NCBI GenBank assembly: GCA_009911175.1
Contig: QXWX01000001.1
Coordinates: 62,001-126,000 of the forward strand
Length of the DNA stretch: 64,000 bases
Direction: 5' to 3'
Source: Lachnospiraceae bacterium
GTDB taxonomy: Bacteria; Bacillota_A; Clostridia; Lachnospirales; Lachnospiraceae
A model generated the notes under the pieces. It did not search any database. It had not been told where the DNA came from and saw nothing but the letters and a program-made list of their open reading frames with translations. The translations under genes and the position numbers were made by a program. This document shows, piece by piece, positions 1-8,622 of the stretch (position 1 is its first letter; each line of letters starts with the position of its first letter).

Positions 1-440
1 GCGTTCGCCACATAAGGAACTCCGAAGGTTCCTTCTGTCGGAACGAACTCCAGATTCTCCAGGATGTCCAGGTAGGACTGCTTGATGCTGCTCAGGCCCT
101 GGTAATCGGAAACATCGGCAAGGATATCAGAATCTATGAAATAAGAATAGTTGATATCTCCTCCGATTCCGATGATATCCGGATAGTTCTCACGGATAAA
201 CCGGGTTTTCAAAATAGTCATTGCATCATTCGGTGAGTCGATCTTGAGTACGATGTCGTCATGAGTCGCGTTGAACTCTTCTTCCAGCTTCTCGAATACA
301 CCCACTGCTTCCTGCTTGTACTGCACCAGCTCGACCACGGTCTTGCCTGCGTTTTCATCTGTCCCGCATGCACTGAGACACATTGCGATCAGCATGATGC
401 CTGCCAGTAGTACACTTACTGCTGCTTTTCTTTTTCTCAT
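1..440 (-). CDS. Sugar ABC transporter substrate-binding lipoprotein, N-terminal part
   Basis: Reading back from ATG at 438-440 gives a lipoprotein signal: basic start MRKRK, a hydrophobic stretch, then LSAC at about residues 22-25, followed by the start of an extracellular solute-binding domain (ELVQYKQEAV, DIIGIGGDINYSYFIDSD). This resembles family 1 sugar-binding proteins of CUT1 importers. The gene runs off the left edge, so only about 146 residues are visible and the permeases are outside. An AGGAG precedes the start. The divergent AraC regulator at 786 probably controls it. Substrate cannot be read from the sequence. Confidence 0.85.
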   Translation of the reverse strand, partial: MRKRKAAVSVLLAGIMLIAMCLSACGTDENAGKTVVELVQYKQEAVGVFEKLEEEFNATHDDIVLKIDSPNDAMTILKTRFIRENYPDIIGIGGDINYSYFIDSDILADVSDYQGLSSIKQSYLDILENLEFVPTEGTFGVPYVAN

Positions 441-651
441 TGCTTCACTTTCTCCTTTCCCTTACAGAAACATCTTTGGTTTCTCTGATGAAAATATTAT
501 ACATTCCATAATGCGACTGATAAATAGCCGCATTTTAGGCCTTTTATACCTTTATGCCATTTTATTAAAATTTTATAAAAGTAGGCTAGCATTTTGATAT
601 ATAGGAAAAAAATGCACCTTTTCGAATTCTTTACACTTGCATAAATGGCTG

Positions 652-680
652 TTGACGTGTATTATAAATAACGGTTTAAT
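652..680 (+). promoter_or_regulatory. Candidate promoter of the AraC gene in a divergent gap
   Basis: The 345-base gap 441-785 separates the lipoprotein gene (minus) from the AraC gene (plus). In it TTGACG at 652-657 and TTTAAT at 675-680 are 17 bases apart, a reasonable sigma-A promoter for the regulator. The part nearer 480-600 is AT-rich and must hold the promoter of the minus-strand transporter gene, but no clear operator repeat was seen. Confidence 0.4.
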
Positions 681-785
681 TTCAAAAAGCAACAGTTTTC
701 GTAAAGTTAGAAAAGTATAAAATGGAAAAATGTCTACAGCAACAGAAACAGACTTTTCCGGTTGATCCGGGTTAGGGAGGTTATT

Positions 786-1643
786 ATGCAAGAAATTATT
801 TTTTCCGTATTTCCGAGCGAAAATTTTGTGGACCTTGGGCTGTACCAATATGGCTGGGAGCAATGCGCCCCTTCTCACTCTTATGGTCCGGCCGCCAGAA
901 ATCATTATTTATTCCATTATGTCATTTCCGGAACAGGCACATTGATGGCCGACGACACCAACGGTATTACGCAGACCTACCAGGTCAAGAGCGGACAGGG
1001 CTTCATGCTGTTTCCCGGCCAGATCAATACTTATATTGCCGACAAAAATCTCCCCTGGGAATATGTATGGGTAGAGTTTGACGGTCTCCGGGCAAAGGGG
1101 GCGGTGGAACTTGCCAGCCTTTCCATGAATCATCCGATCTATCACGCGCGTTCCAAGGACCTGCGTGAGAATATGTTCAGCGAAATGATGTATCTCGTTG
1201 AACATAAGGATATGCCCCCCCTGCACCTGATCGGACACGGATATCTGTTCCTGGATTTTCTCACCCGTTCAGCCGCCAATGTGACAGCACAGAAAAGCGG
1301 GAGGGTCCGTGACTTCTATATTAAAGAAGCACTGACTTATATGGAACAGAATTTCCAGAATGATATCTCCGTAGAGGATATCGCCGCCACCTGCGGCCTG
1401 AACCGCAGCTACTTCGGAAAGATCTTCAAGGAAGCACTGGGAAAGACTCCCCAGGAATTCCTGCTCAACTACCGCATGATCAAAGCCTCTGAGCTTCTAA
1501 AGCTGACCGGCCTGTCCATCGGAGATATCTCCAATGCGGTAGGCTATGCCAACCAGCTTCATTTTTCACGCGCGTTTAAGAATATGTATGGTATGGCGCC
1601 GAGAGAATGGCGGAACCAGAACCGGGTGATGATCCAGACATAA
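786..1643 (+). CDS. AraC family transcriptional regulator
   Basis: A 285-residue regulator with an N-terminal cupin-like sugar-sensing domain (about 20-140) and a C-terminal double helix-turn-helix (about 185-285, with IAATCGLNRSYFGKIFKEAL and the second helix ending near MAPREWR). This is the classic MsmR/RhaS-like layout. I chose ATG 786 over 762 because GGGAGG at 775-780 is well placed for it. Its divergence from the sugar-binding lipoprotein gene suggests it activates that transporter when the sugar is present. The inducer is unknown. Confidence 0.88.
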   Translation: MQEIIFSVFPSENFVDLGLYQYGWEQCAPSHSYGPAARNHYLFHYVISGTGTLMADDTNGITQTYQVKSGQGFMLFPGQINTYIADKNLPWEYVWVEFDGLRAKGAVELASLSMNHPIYHARSKDLRENMFSEMMYLVEHKDMPPLHLIGHGYLFLDFLTRSAANVTAQKSGRVRDFYIKEALTYMEQNFQNDISVEDIAATCGLNRSYFGKIFKEALGKTPQEFLLNYRMIKASELLKLTGLSIGDISNAVGYANQLHFSRAFKNMYGMAPREWRNQNRVMIQT

Positions 1644-1649
1644 AAGACA

Positions 1650-1687
1650 AAAGCACCGCTCCTCTTTGAGGCACGCAGTGCTTTTTT
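1650..1687. terminator. Bidirectional intrinsic terminator
   Basis: AAAGCAC at 1650-1656 pairs with GTGCTTT at 1679-1685, and a T run follows on the plus strand. It lies 6 bases after the AraC stop and 35 bases beyond the nhaC stop on the other strand, so it could end both convergent genes. Confidence 0.75.
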
Positions 1688-1721
1688 TATGATGTTATGT
1701 TCTTTTTTTTGCTTTTATGAT

Positions 1722-3332
1722 CTATGCCTCTCTTTTACTGTTCTTCATTACAACCAGCACCGCAATCATCAGCAGGATTCCTATAGGAAGCGAGATCACA
1801 GGTGTCTGTACGAAGCCCGCTACAATATACGTCACGCAGGAGACCGCCGCAACAATGATCGCATAGGGAAGCTGCGTGGATACATGGTTCACGTGATTGC
1901 ACTGGGCCCCTGCGGATGCCATGATCGTGGTATCGGAAATCGGTGAACAGTGGTCGCCGCACACCGCGCCTGCCATACATGCGGAGATTGCTATGATCAT
2001 CATGGTCTCATTGTGTGAAAATACATCAACAACAATCGGAATCAGGATGCCGAAGGTTCCCCATGAGGTTCCCGTAGCAAACGCCAGGAAGCATCCTACC
2101 AGGAAGATGATAGCCGGAAGCAGGTTCATCAGGCCTCTTGCGCTGCTGTTTACAACCCCTGCCACGAACACATCCGCTCCCAAGCTGTCCGTCATTGCCT
2201 TCAGTGTCCATGCCAGCGTCAGGATCAGAATGGGAGAAACCATGGCCTTAAAGCCTTCCGGAATACAAGCCATAGATTCTCTGAATTTCAGTACCTTCCG
2301 CACAGCATAGAATATAATCGTAATGATAAACGCAAAGAAGCTGCCCAGCATCAATCCCACGGAAGCGTCGCTGCCGGAAAATGCTTCCACAAATCCTGCC
2401 CCTTCGAAAAATCCGCCCGTGTAGATCATTCCGACCACACAGCAGACGATCAGCACGACAATTGGGAAGATCAGGTCAATAACTCCGCCCTTCTGGTTGT
2501 TTTCCTCTTCCTCCGCATTCGCGTAAGGCCTGTCCGGAGTCGTGTACAGATCCCCTTTCAGAGCATTTTCCTCATGCTTCCTCATCAGACCGAAGTCCGC
2601 ATTCATCACCGTCAGTCCAACCATCATGACAATAGTCAGAAGCGCATAGAAATTGTAAGGGATCGCGCGAATAAAGATGGACAATCCATCTTCCCCTTCC
2701 ACAAACCCGGTCACTGCCGCTGCCCAGGATGAAACAGGAGCGATGATACACACCGGAGCTGCCGTGGCATCAATCAGATACGCCAGCTTGGCGCGTGATA
2801 CGTTATGCTTGTCCGTCACAGGACGCATCACGCTTCCCACGGTCAGGCAGTTAAAGTAATCGTCAATAAAGATCAGCACTCCAAGGAAGACCGTAGCAAG
2901 CTGTGCGCCCACACGGCTTTTGATGTGCTCGCTCGCCCAGCGTCCAAAAGCCGCGGAGCCGCCGGCCTGGTTCATCATGCAGACCAGGATCCCCAGAAGC
3001 ACCAGGAATACCAGGATCCCCACGTTGTACGCATCTGACAGGGAACCGATGATCCCGTCCTGAAATACATGGGTGATGGTCAGCTCAAACGTAAATCCGG
3101 AGTAAAACACGCCTCCGATCAGAATCCCTACAAACAGGGAACTGTATACTTCCTTTGTGATCAGCGCCAGCACGATCGCCACCACCGGCGGGATCAGCGA
3201 CCAGAAGGACGCATACATGGAGGGCACATACTCTTCCGCCTCTTCCGCGGCAAACGCCAGCATCGGGCAGCACATCGCCAGCAACATGGCTGCGGAAACC
3301 GCCCACATCATCTTGTGTTGTATTCTTTTCAT
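1722..3332 (-). CDS. nhaC: NhaC family Na+/H+ antiporter
   Basis: A 536-residue, very hydrophobic membrane protein with about 11-12 predicted membrane helices and NhaC-family sequence such as FIDDYFNCLTVG, DATAAPVCIIAPVSSW, FATGTSWGTFGILIPI and GDHCSPISDTTIMAS near the C-terminus. It should exchange external protons for internal sodium (or a carboxylate pair, as in some members). The N-terminus has a signal-like segment before an acidic patch (EEAEEY, near residue 30), longer than in classic NhaC. It is followed on the same strand by the response regulator/kinase pair further upstream, with a 32-base gap to the regulator stop at 3365, so it is probably co-transcribed with and possibly controlled by that pair. 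Confidence 0.9.
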   Translation of the reverse strand: MKRIQHKMMWAVSAAMLLAMCCPMLAFAAEEAEEYVPSMYASFWSLIPPVVAIVLALITKEVYSSLFVGILIGGVFYSGFTFELTITHVFQDGIIGSLSDAYNVGILVFLVLLGILVCMMNQAGGSAAFGRWASEHIKSRVGAQLATVFLGVLIFIDDYFNCLTVGSVMRPVTDKHNVSRAKLAYLIDATAAPVCIIAPVSSWAAAVTGFVEGEDGLSIFIRAIPYNFYALLTIVMMVGLTVMNADFGLMRKHEENALKGDLYTTPDRPYANAEEEENNQKGGVIDLIFPIVVLIVCCVVGMIYTGGFFEGAGFVEAFSGSDASVGLMLGSFFAFIITIIFYAVRKVLKFRESMACIPEGFKAMVSPILILTLAWTLKAMTDSLGADVFVAGVVNSSARGLMNLLPAIIFLVGCFLAFATGTSWGTFGILIPIVVDVFSHNETMMIIAISACMAGAVCGDHCSPISDTTIMASAGAQCNHVNHVSTQLPYAIIVAAVSCVTYIVAGFVQTPVISLPIGILLMIAVLVVMKNSKREA

Positions 3333-3364
3333 CTTTTAACCTCTCTATTCCTCTTGATTCCTTT

Positions 3365-3940
3365 TTATTCCTTAAACATGCTGAATACATGCATTAGTTC
3401 TTTTTGATTCTCCAGGCCCAGCTTTTTCACGATCCTGCCCTTTTGATTCGCAATGGTCTTGGGGGATGACAAAAGTGTATTTTCCTTTCCCATCATAATA
3501 TGGAACACCGCCTTCTCTGCTTCCGAAAGGCAGGAAAGCGCAGCCGAAGCGATCAGATATTCCTGAGCCGTATGCCCCTCCGCGGTGGCCCGGATATTTT
3601 CCACCAAAAAGGACATCTGGCTTTTAAAGATATAGCCCGATGCAAATGCCTCTTCCGCCGCCTTAAAGATCATATCCGGTGTATCAAGAGCCGTAAGGAT
3701 CAGCACCTTTGCGTCTGTCTGAATTCGGATCTCCCTGGAAAGGAGAATCCCGTCCATATTGGACACGCCCAGATTCAGATCCATCAGCACGATATCCGGA
3801 TGCTCCTCATGCACCTTTTCCAGTACTTTCTTCTGATCTTTTCCGCCGATGATCACTTCGATATCCTTTTGTTTTTTCAGTAATTTCTGAACCAGGTATA
3901 CAAAATCCTCGTCATCTTCTACAATCAATACTTTTATCAT
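3365..3940 (-). CDS. Response regulator with atypical NarL-like output domain
   Basis: 191 residues. The receiver domain (1-120) has the acidic pair D9/D10, phospho-acceptor D54 (VLMDLNLG), T83 and K106. The C-terminal part (about 132-190, LSEAEKAVFHIMMG to IVKKLGLENQKELMHVF) has the pattern of a LuxR/NarL helix-turn-helix, though the recognition helix differs from the usual sequence. It follows its kinase gene with only 12 bases between kinase stop and regulator start. The TAGGA overlapping the kinase stop serves as a weak ribosome binding site. Confidence 0.82.
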   Translation of the reverse strand: MIKVLIVEDDEDFVYLVQKLLKKQKDIEVIIGGKDQKKVLEKVHEEHPDIVLMDLNLGVSNMDGILLSREIRIQTDAKVLILTALDTPDMIFKAAEEAFASGYIFKSQMSFLVENIRATAEGHTAQEYLIASAALSCLSEAEKAVFHIMMGKENTLLSSPKTIANQKGRIVKKLGLENQKELMHVFSMFKE

Positions 3941-3952
3941 CTCGATCTTGTC

Positions 3953-5377
3953 CTACCCCCCCCCCCTGAATCCCCGGGGTAAACACAATGTAAACTCTGT
4001 TCCATGCCGATCCGCTTCCGTAGAACTTTTTACATTAATATAACCGTTATGCCGTTTGACCACGTCCCTGCAATAAGCAAGTCCGAGCCCAAAATGGGAA
4101 TAGTCCGCATAACCGGTATAATAATAATCAAATATATGTCCCAGGTCCTTTTCCGGTATTCCATGACCTGTATCAGATACGCGGAGTAAGACAATATCCT
4201 TTTTCGGTCTCTGGGCGGCAAATGTTAATATGCCGTCCTCTCCCATAGAGTCTATTGCGTTTGCTGCCAGGTTACTTAAAACCTCCTTCATGTGATAAGG
4301 GTCGCCATACAGGCCGGAAACATTGGGATCCATGTCGATCCTGACCGTTCCCTTCCACTCTGCAAGTTCACCTGCGATTTCTTCAAAAAGCGCCTTTATG
4401 TCAATCGGCTCCAGTTCAATATGAATATCTCCGGAACACATATTGCTTCGCCGGACAAACTCCTCAATGTGGGTAATGGAGCGGTCCATGATGTCCAGCT
4501 CATCTTCCGCCTCTGAAATTCCCAGCTCACGGATGAACTGAGTGCTCAGACGGAGCTTTGCGGTTTCATTTTTCAGCATATGGATAACATAGCTGATATC
4601 CTCCGGAAGCCGCGGCTTGTCCTCCGACCAGTCAAAATACTGCCTGTTCAGCCGCAATCCCCAGATCCCCTTATGGAACAGAAGGTAGAGGTAATAAAAC
4701 AGCAGGCCGAAAATGATCAGCACATTGCCCTGCCAGAGCTTATACAGCTTTTCCAGTCTCAGCATATGGACAGGAAATATCGTGATCAGCCAGTACCAGA
4801 GCGGCAGAAGCACAAACACGGCAATAAACCTGCGCTGACTGAGCTGGTGGCATTTTCTCTCCCGGAACAAAGTCGCCATGATCAGTATGGTCATAAACAC
4901 CCCGTATAGGAGATTGTAGATCCCCATCATTATAAATGCTTCCGAATGTGTGTTGATGATCCGTTTTGTCTGGCTCCAGGGATAGATGATCGCGAACACC
5001 AGCGCAGGCAAAAACACAGCGATCCGCATCACCCGGAACAGCCTCGGCCTTCGCGTATCCATACAGTTGAAATATAAGCTGCAGATGACGCCGCAGGGCA
5101 TCGCAAGATAATAAAGCACCGCTGTCAGAACCGAGTTGGTCAGTTCATCCAGATGGTATCTCACTCCCAGAAAGCACATACAGATATCCGAGAAAATGCC
5201 GCTGTAATATATGTATTCCTTCCATACCCCAAGACTCAGCAAAAAACCGGTGATACAACACCATTGATTTACTTTATTACCCGGGCTGGAAAGCAGGATC
5301 ATCAAATGCAGTACCCAGATCAATACTGTAAAGAGGAGCAAAAATGTGACTGGTAAGCCCTGTTCAATCATTGCCAT
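3953..5377 (-). CDS. Sensor histidine kinase, membrane-anchored
   Basis: 474 residues. Seven or so hydrophobic helices fill residues 8-235, followed by a dimerisation segment in which H266 sits in an HMLKNETAKL context instead of the usual HELRTP box. The ATPase domain has N373 (LSNLAANAIDSM), the G1 box DTGHGIP at 402 and G2 FGLGL at 429. It should phosphorylate the regulator encoded 12 bases downstream. The last codons and stop are made of an unbroken 11-G run, so the protein ends in RGGG. A length change in that run would move the stop (see findings). The signal is unknown; the NhaC neighbour suggests ion or pH stress. Confidence 0.87.
   Translation of the reverse strand: MAMIEQGLPVTFLLLFTVLIWVLHLMILLSSPGNKVNQWCCITGFLLSLGVWKEYIYYSGIFSDICMCFLGVRYHLDELTNSVLTAVLYYLAMPCGVICSLYFNCMDTRRPRLFRVMRIAVFLPALVFAIIYPWSQTKRIINTHSEAFIMMGIYNLLYGVFMTILIMATLFRERKCHQLSQRRFIAVFVLLPLWYWLITIFPVHMLRLEKLYKLWQGNVLIIFGLLFYYLYLLFHKGIWGLRLNRQYFDWSEDKPRLPEDISYVIHMLKNETAKLRLSTQFIRELGISEAEDELDIMDRSITHIEEFVRRSNMCSGDIHIELEPIDIKALFEEIAGELAEWKGTVRIDMDPNVSGLYGDPYHMKEVLSNLAANAIDSMGEDGILTFAAQRPKKDIVLLRVSDTGHGIPEKDLGHIFDYYYTGYADYSHFGLGLAYCRDVVKRHNGYINVKSSTEADRHGTEFTLCLPRGFRGGG
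3956..3966. repeat. 11-base homopolymer (C on plus, G on the kinase strand)
   Basis: An uninterrupted run of 11 C on the plus strand covers the last sense codons of the kinase gene and abuts its TAG stop. Runs this long are rare in coding DNA at this GC content and are typical slippage sites. Confidence 0.95.
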
Positions 5378-5557
5378 CCCCCCAACCCGGACAGAACAAC
5401 CATCATAACTTCACACAAGCATATACGCAAAGTTTTCTAGCTTTCTCTTATTTTACACCATTCTTATTAATGTTATAGTATCATTTTTGAAGTGTCAATA
5501 TGATACTCCTGGAATCTTCCCAAATTTTATAGGATTTCCGGCATTCCTCGCCTTTTC

Positions 5558-6517
5558 TCAGCCGCAGATTAAATTCTCTACCTCTACCTTCTCCGGCATG
5601 GCGCGGATCGCTCCCTTTCTTGTTGTAACGATCGCCGCTGCCGCATTTGCAAATGTGAGCATCTCTCCGAGCTGTTCTTCCGTCAGATTCTCAAAATCAT
5701 GCTCCAGGATATAATTCAGAGAGCTTCCGCAGAAAGTATCCCCCGCACCTGTCGTCTCGATGGTCCTGCACTGAAAGCCGGCCCTCTCGACGCGCATGCC
5801 TTTATAATACGCGCGGCTCCCATCCTTCCCCATGGTCAAAAGGATGAGCGGGATCTGATATGTTTCCTGAAGGTAACGGATTCCCTCGTCATAATCCTCC
5901 TTGCCGGATACGAACTGGATCTCATTGTCGGAGATCTTCAGGATATCGCAGAATCCGAATCCATACTCCATCTGCTCCTTCGCCAGCTCCAGGGAACTCC
6001 ACAGCGGCGGTCTTAAGTTCGGATCAAAGGAGATCAGAAGTCCTTTGTCCTTCGCTGCCTTAAGCGCCTTTTTGGTGGCCTCGCGCACGCCTTCGTGGGT
6101 CATGGACAGCGTCCCGAAGTGGAACAGCCTGGTCTTTGCCAAAAATTCCTCATCCACCTCTTCTGCCGTCAGCATCATATCCGCCCCCGGATTCCGGTAA
6201 AACGAGAACTCCCTGTCCCCGTCCGGAAATGTGTGGACAAAGGCCAGAGTCGTGTTCACCTGCTCATCGGTCAGCAGATTGGAGGTATTGATCCCCACAT
6301 CTTCCAGAGTTGCCCGAAGCAGTGTCCCGAACTGGTCCTTTCCGACTTTTCCAAGAAACGCGGTCTTTTTGCCCATTTTATTTAAAAGCGCCAGCACATT
6401 ACACGGCGCCCCTCCGGGGCATGCCTCAAACAGGTTGTTGCCCTGCTCGCTCTGGCCGCTCATTGTAAAATCAATCAAAAGCTCCCCCATCGCGATCACG
6501 TCAAATTGTTTTTCCAT
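5558..6517 (-). CDS. PfkB family fructokinase
   Basis: 319 residues of a ribokinase-like sugar kinase. The N-terminal substrate signature is GGAPCNVLALLNKMG with an upstream GELLIDF. The C-terminal PfkB signature TTGAGDTFCGS carries the catalytic Asp near residue 257. The sequence is closest to ScrK/FrcK fructokinases, which make fructose 6-phosphate from ATP and fructose. It is transcribed alone: the kinase/regulator pair and the LysM gene are separated from it by gaps of 180 and 150 bases. A GGAGAAGGAAGG site precedes the ATG. Confidence 0.87.
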   Translation of the reverse strand: MEKQFDVIAMGELLIDFTMSGQSEQGNNLFEACPGGAPCNVLALLNKMGKKTAFLGKVGKDQFGTLLRATLEDVGINTSNLLTDEQVNTTLAFVHTFPDGDREFSFYRNPGADMMLTAEEVDEEFLAKTRLFHFGTLSMTHEGVREATKKALKAAKDKGLLISFDPNLRPPLWSSLELAKEQMEYGFGFCDILKISDNEIQFVSGKEDYDEGIRYLQETYQIPLILLTMGKDGSRAYYKGMRVERAGFQCRTIETTGAGDTFCGSSLNYILEHDFENLTEEQLGEMLTFANAAAAIVTTRKGAIRAMPEKVEVENLICG

Positions 6518-6556
6518 TCCTTCCTTCTCCTTTCATCTGGCGATTGTACCTTTTGA

Positions 6557-6593
6557 GTTGCGGGACACGCCCGGCCGAGGTGTGACCCGCAAC
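6557..6593. repeat. GC-rich hairpin repeat, REP-like copy 1
   Basis: GTTGCGGG at 6557-6564 pairs with CCCGCAAC at 6586-6593, and ACAC/GTGT extends the stem. On the minus strand the core reads GGTCACACCTCGGCC. The same core with matched AT changes in both arms is found at 12013-12039, so this is a dispersed hairpin, not just a terminator. Confidence 0.7.
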
Positions 6594-6667
6594 CCTTTTG
6601 AACAATTTTTACGATATAAGTATAGCGGATTTCGGCACAGAATACAATGATACAAATCATATTCCGA

Positions 6668-8485
6668 CTATTTTACCGGAATCAGCAGTGTCTGACCGAT
6701 ATAGATCATATCGCTGGTCAGCCCGTTCAGTTCCCGGATTGCCTCTACCGTAGTGTTGTACCGTCTGGACAGCTCCCACAGGGTATCCCCCACACGGACC
6801 GTATATTCAATATAAGGAACCTCCGAAGACGACGGAATCTTAAGCACCTGTCCGATATACAGCATACTTCCCGTCAGACCGTTCAGGCTCTTGATCGCGT
6901 CCACCGTGGTATGATATCTCTGGGACAGAAGCCAGAGCGTATCGCCCGGCTGAACCACATATTCAATATAGTCGGTACCCGGTCCAGGCATGGGAACATT
7001 TTCTCCGATTCCCAGATATACATCATAAAGCGCCTTCCAGGTATTTACTCCCACAATCCCGTCCGGATCCAGCCCAGCAGCGTTCTGAAACGCAATGACC
7101 GCCTGCCTGGTCCCGCTGCCGAATATCCCGTCCTGGGAGACCCGCGGAACCGTGGGATAAAATTCCGAGGTCAGATTCAGCAGATACTGCAGGGTGATCA
7201 CATCCGCTCCCCGGGAGCCCTGCCGGAGCACCGAGCCCGGCGGAACCGTTCCGATGCCCAAAGCCGTGCCCTCGCTGTCCAGTTCTGCCAACCTGGCTAC
7301 GGCAGTATACAGATAGGAAATCTTATACCAGGTGGATTTTCCCACCACCCCGTCCGCTGTCAGATTGAAAACGCTCTGAAACTTGGTCACTGCGGCCCGG
7401 GTGCTGTCCCCGAATACCCCTGCTTCATCTGTGATCTCCGGAATGGCCGGATAATTTCTGCGGATCCTGTTCAGCCAGGTCTGGATCACCTGTACGTCGA
7501 GTCCTCTGCTACCGGTCCGAAGAGGAGTGCCCGGATAGGAAGACAGGACTCCTGTTACAGCATTCGTTTCTGCGATTTCTATATTATTCGGGTAGTAATT
7601 TCGGAGAATCTGCAGAGGTGTCAGCCCTCTCTCCGCCAGACTGACCGTCCCCCACTGGGACAGCCCGGAACAGGTCGCGGTCGTTCCGTTACAGAATGAA
7701 GTAAAATAGGGTGCGTTCTGTCCCTGTCTGCGGACGTACTGGTTAAAGATCTCGTCCACGATCCTGCTGATAGATTCGAAGATCGTACGCCCATGCACAT
7801 AAGCCTGATCATAAGCCGTACTGCTGGTGATATCGAAAGAGTAGCCGCGGCTCCTATACCACTCGGTAAACACACGGTTCAGCGCAAATGTAATGATTGC
7901 ATAGATATTTGCCCGCAGCGACGCGTCCGGCCAGGTCGGATAGATCTCGCTGCTGGCAACATTTTTGATGTAATCGGTAAACCGTACCTGTACGTTAGCG
8001 GCCGAGGAGGACGGGCTGCCCAGATGTACCGTGATTGGATCCGGAATGACAACCTGCCGCAGAACCCGCAGCTCAGGCTCCGGCTTTTCCTGGATTCGCC
8101 TGATGTCCGATGCGGCGGCAGGCTTCTCAATGGTAATCTCATTTACCATCGGGCTGCGCTGCGTCTGCTGCATGGGCAGAAGCTCCGCCGGCTGGATCGC
8201 CGTCTCATCCTCATAGATGGGCACCCCGGAAATGTAAAGGGAATTGAAGCCTGCCGCCCGCACAAGTACGTCATATCCGGTATAGGGCGTTCCGGAATAG
8301 TCCGGATCCAGAGAAAGGCTCCTGTCCATGGTCTCCAGGGAAACCCGCTCTGTTTCCCCGCTTTCATCTGTCGTCAGCTCATAGACGCTGCTGCCTTGGG
8401 GATCCAGGATCCGGATCTCCGCTCCCACGATCGGAACGGCCCCGCCCGCAGTCCGCGCCTGAATGATCAAATATCCTTTCGCCAT
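6668..8485 (-). CDS. SpoIID/LytB-like, peptidoglycan-binding and LysM multidomain protein
   Basis: 605 residues with five modules: a carboxypeptidase-regulatory-like beta domain (about 1-90, with TDESGETERVSL), a SpoIID/LytB-like domain (about 165-320, YIKNVASSEIYPTWP to LSQWGTVSLAERGLTPLQILRNYYP), two peptidoglycan-binding type 1 repeats (about 330-395 and 425-495, VFGDSTRAAVTKFQ and IFGSGTRQAVIAFQ) and two LysM repeats (about 508-552 and 560-604, VQPGDTLWLLSQRY and VRVGDTLWELSRRY). It should bind and perhaps cut wall peptidoglycan, probably in the spore or forespore. It has no signal peptide, which fits mother-cell or coat localisation. The catalytic Glu of SpoIID was not assigned with certainty. 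Confidence 0.82.
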   Translation of the reverse strand: MAKGYLIIQARTAGGAVPIVGAEIRILDPQGSSVYELTTDESGETERVSLETMDRSLSLDPDYSGTPYTGYDVLVRAAGFNSLYISGVPIYEDETAIQPAELLPMQQTQRSPMVNEITIEKPAAASDIRRIQEKPEPELRVLRQVVIPDPITVHLGSPSSSAANVQVRFTDYIKNVASSEIYPTWPDASLRANIYAIITFALNRVFTEWYRSRGYSFDITSSTAYDQAYVHGRTIFESISRIVDEIFNQYVRRQGQNAPYFTSFCNGTTATCSGLSQWGTVSLAERGLTPLQILRNYYPNNIEIAETNAVTGVLSSYPGTPLRTGSRGLDVQVIQTWLNRIRRNYPAIPEITDEAGVFGDSTRAAVTKFQSVFNLTADGVVGKSTWYKISYLYTAVARLAELDSEGTALGIGTVPPGSVLRQGSRGADVITLQYLLNLTSEFYPTVPRVSQDGIFGSGTRQAVIAFQNAAGLDPDGIVGVNTWKALYDVYLGIGENVPMPGPGTDYIEYVVQPGDTLWLLSQRYHTTVDAIKSLNGLTGSMLYIGQVLKIPSSSEVPYIEYTVRVGDTLWELSRRYNTTVEAIRELNGLTSDMIYIGQTLLIPVK

Positions 8486-8622
8486 AAAGTCTGAAGCTCC
8501 CTGTTTTCGTCTGTTTTATTATATGACAGCCGTGCGTGAAAGGTTCCTGCATTTTAAACGATATTCTACGAAGGCGCTGTTTTAGGATCCTGTCCGAACC
8601 CGGGCGAATCAGCAATGCTTCA

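Noticed and set aside
6647..7699. 350-codon plus-strand frame over the LysM protein
   Set aside because: Antisense shadow of the SpoIID/LysM gene, Arg/Gln-rich without family features.
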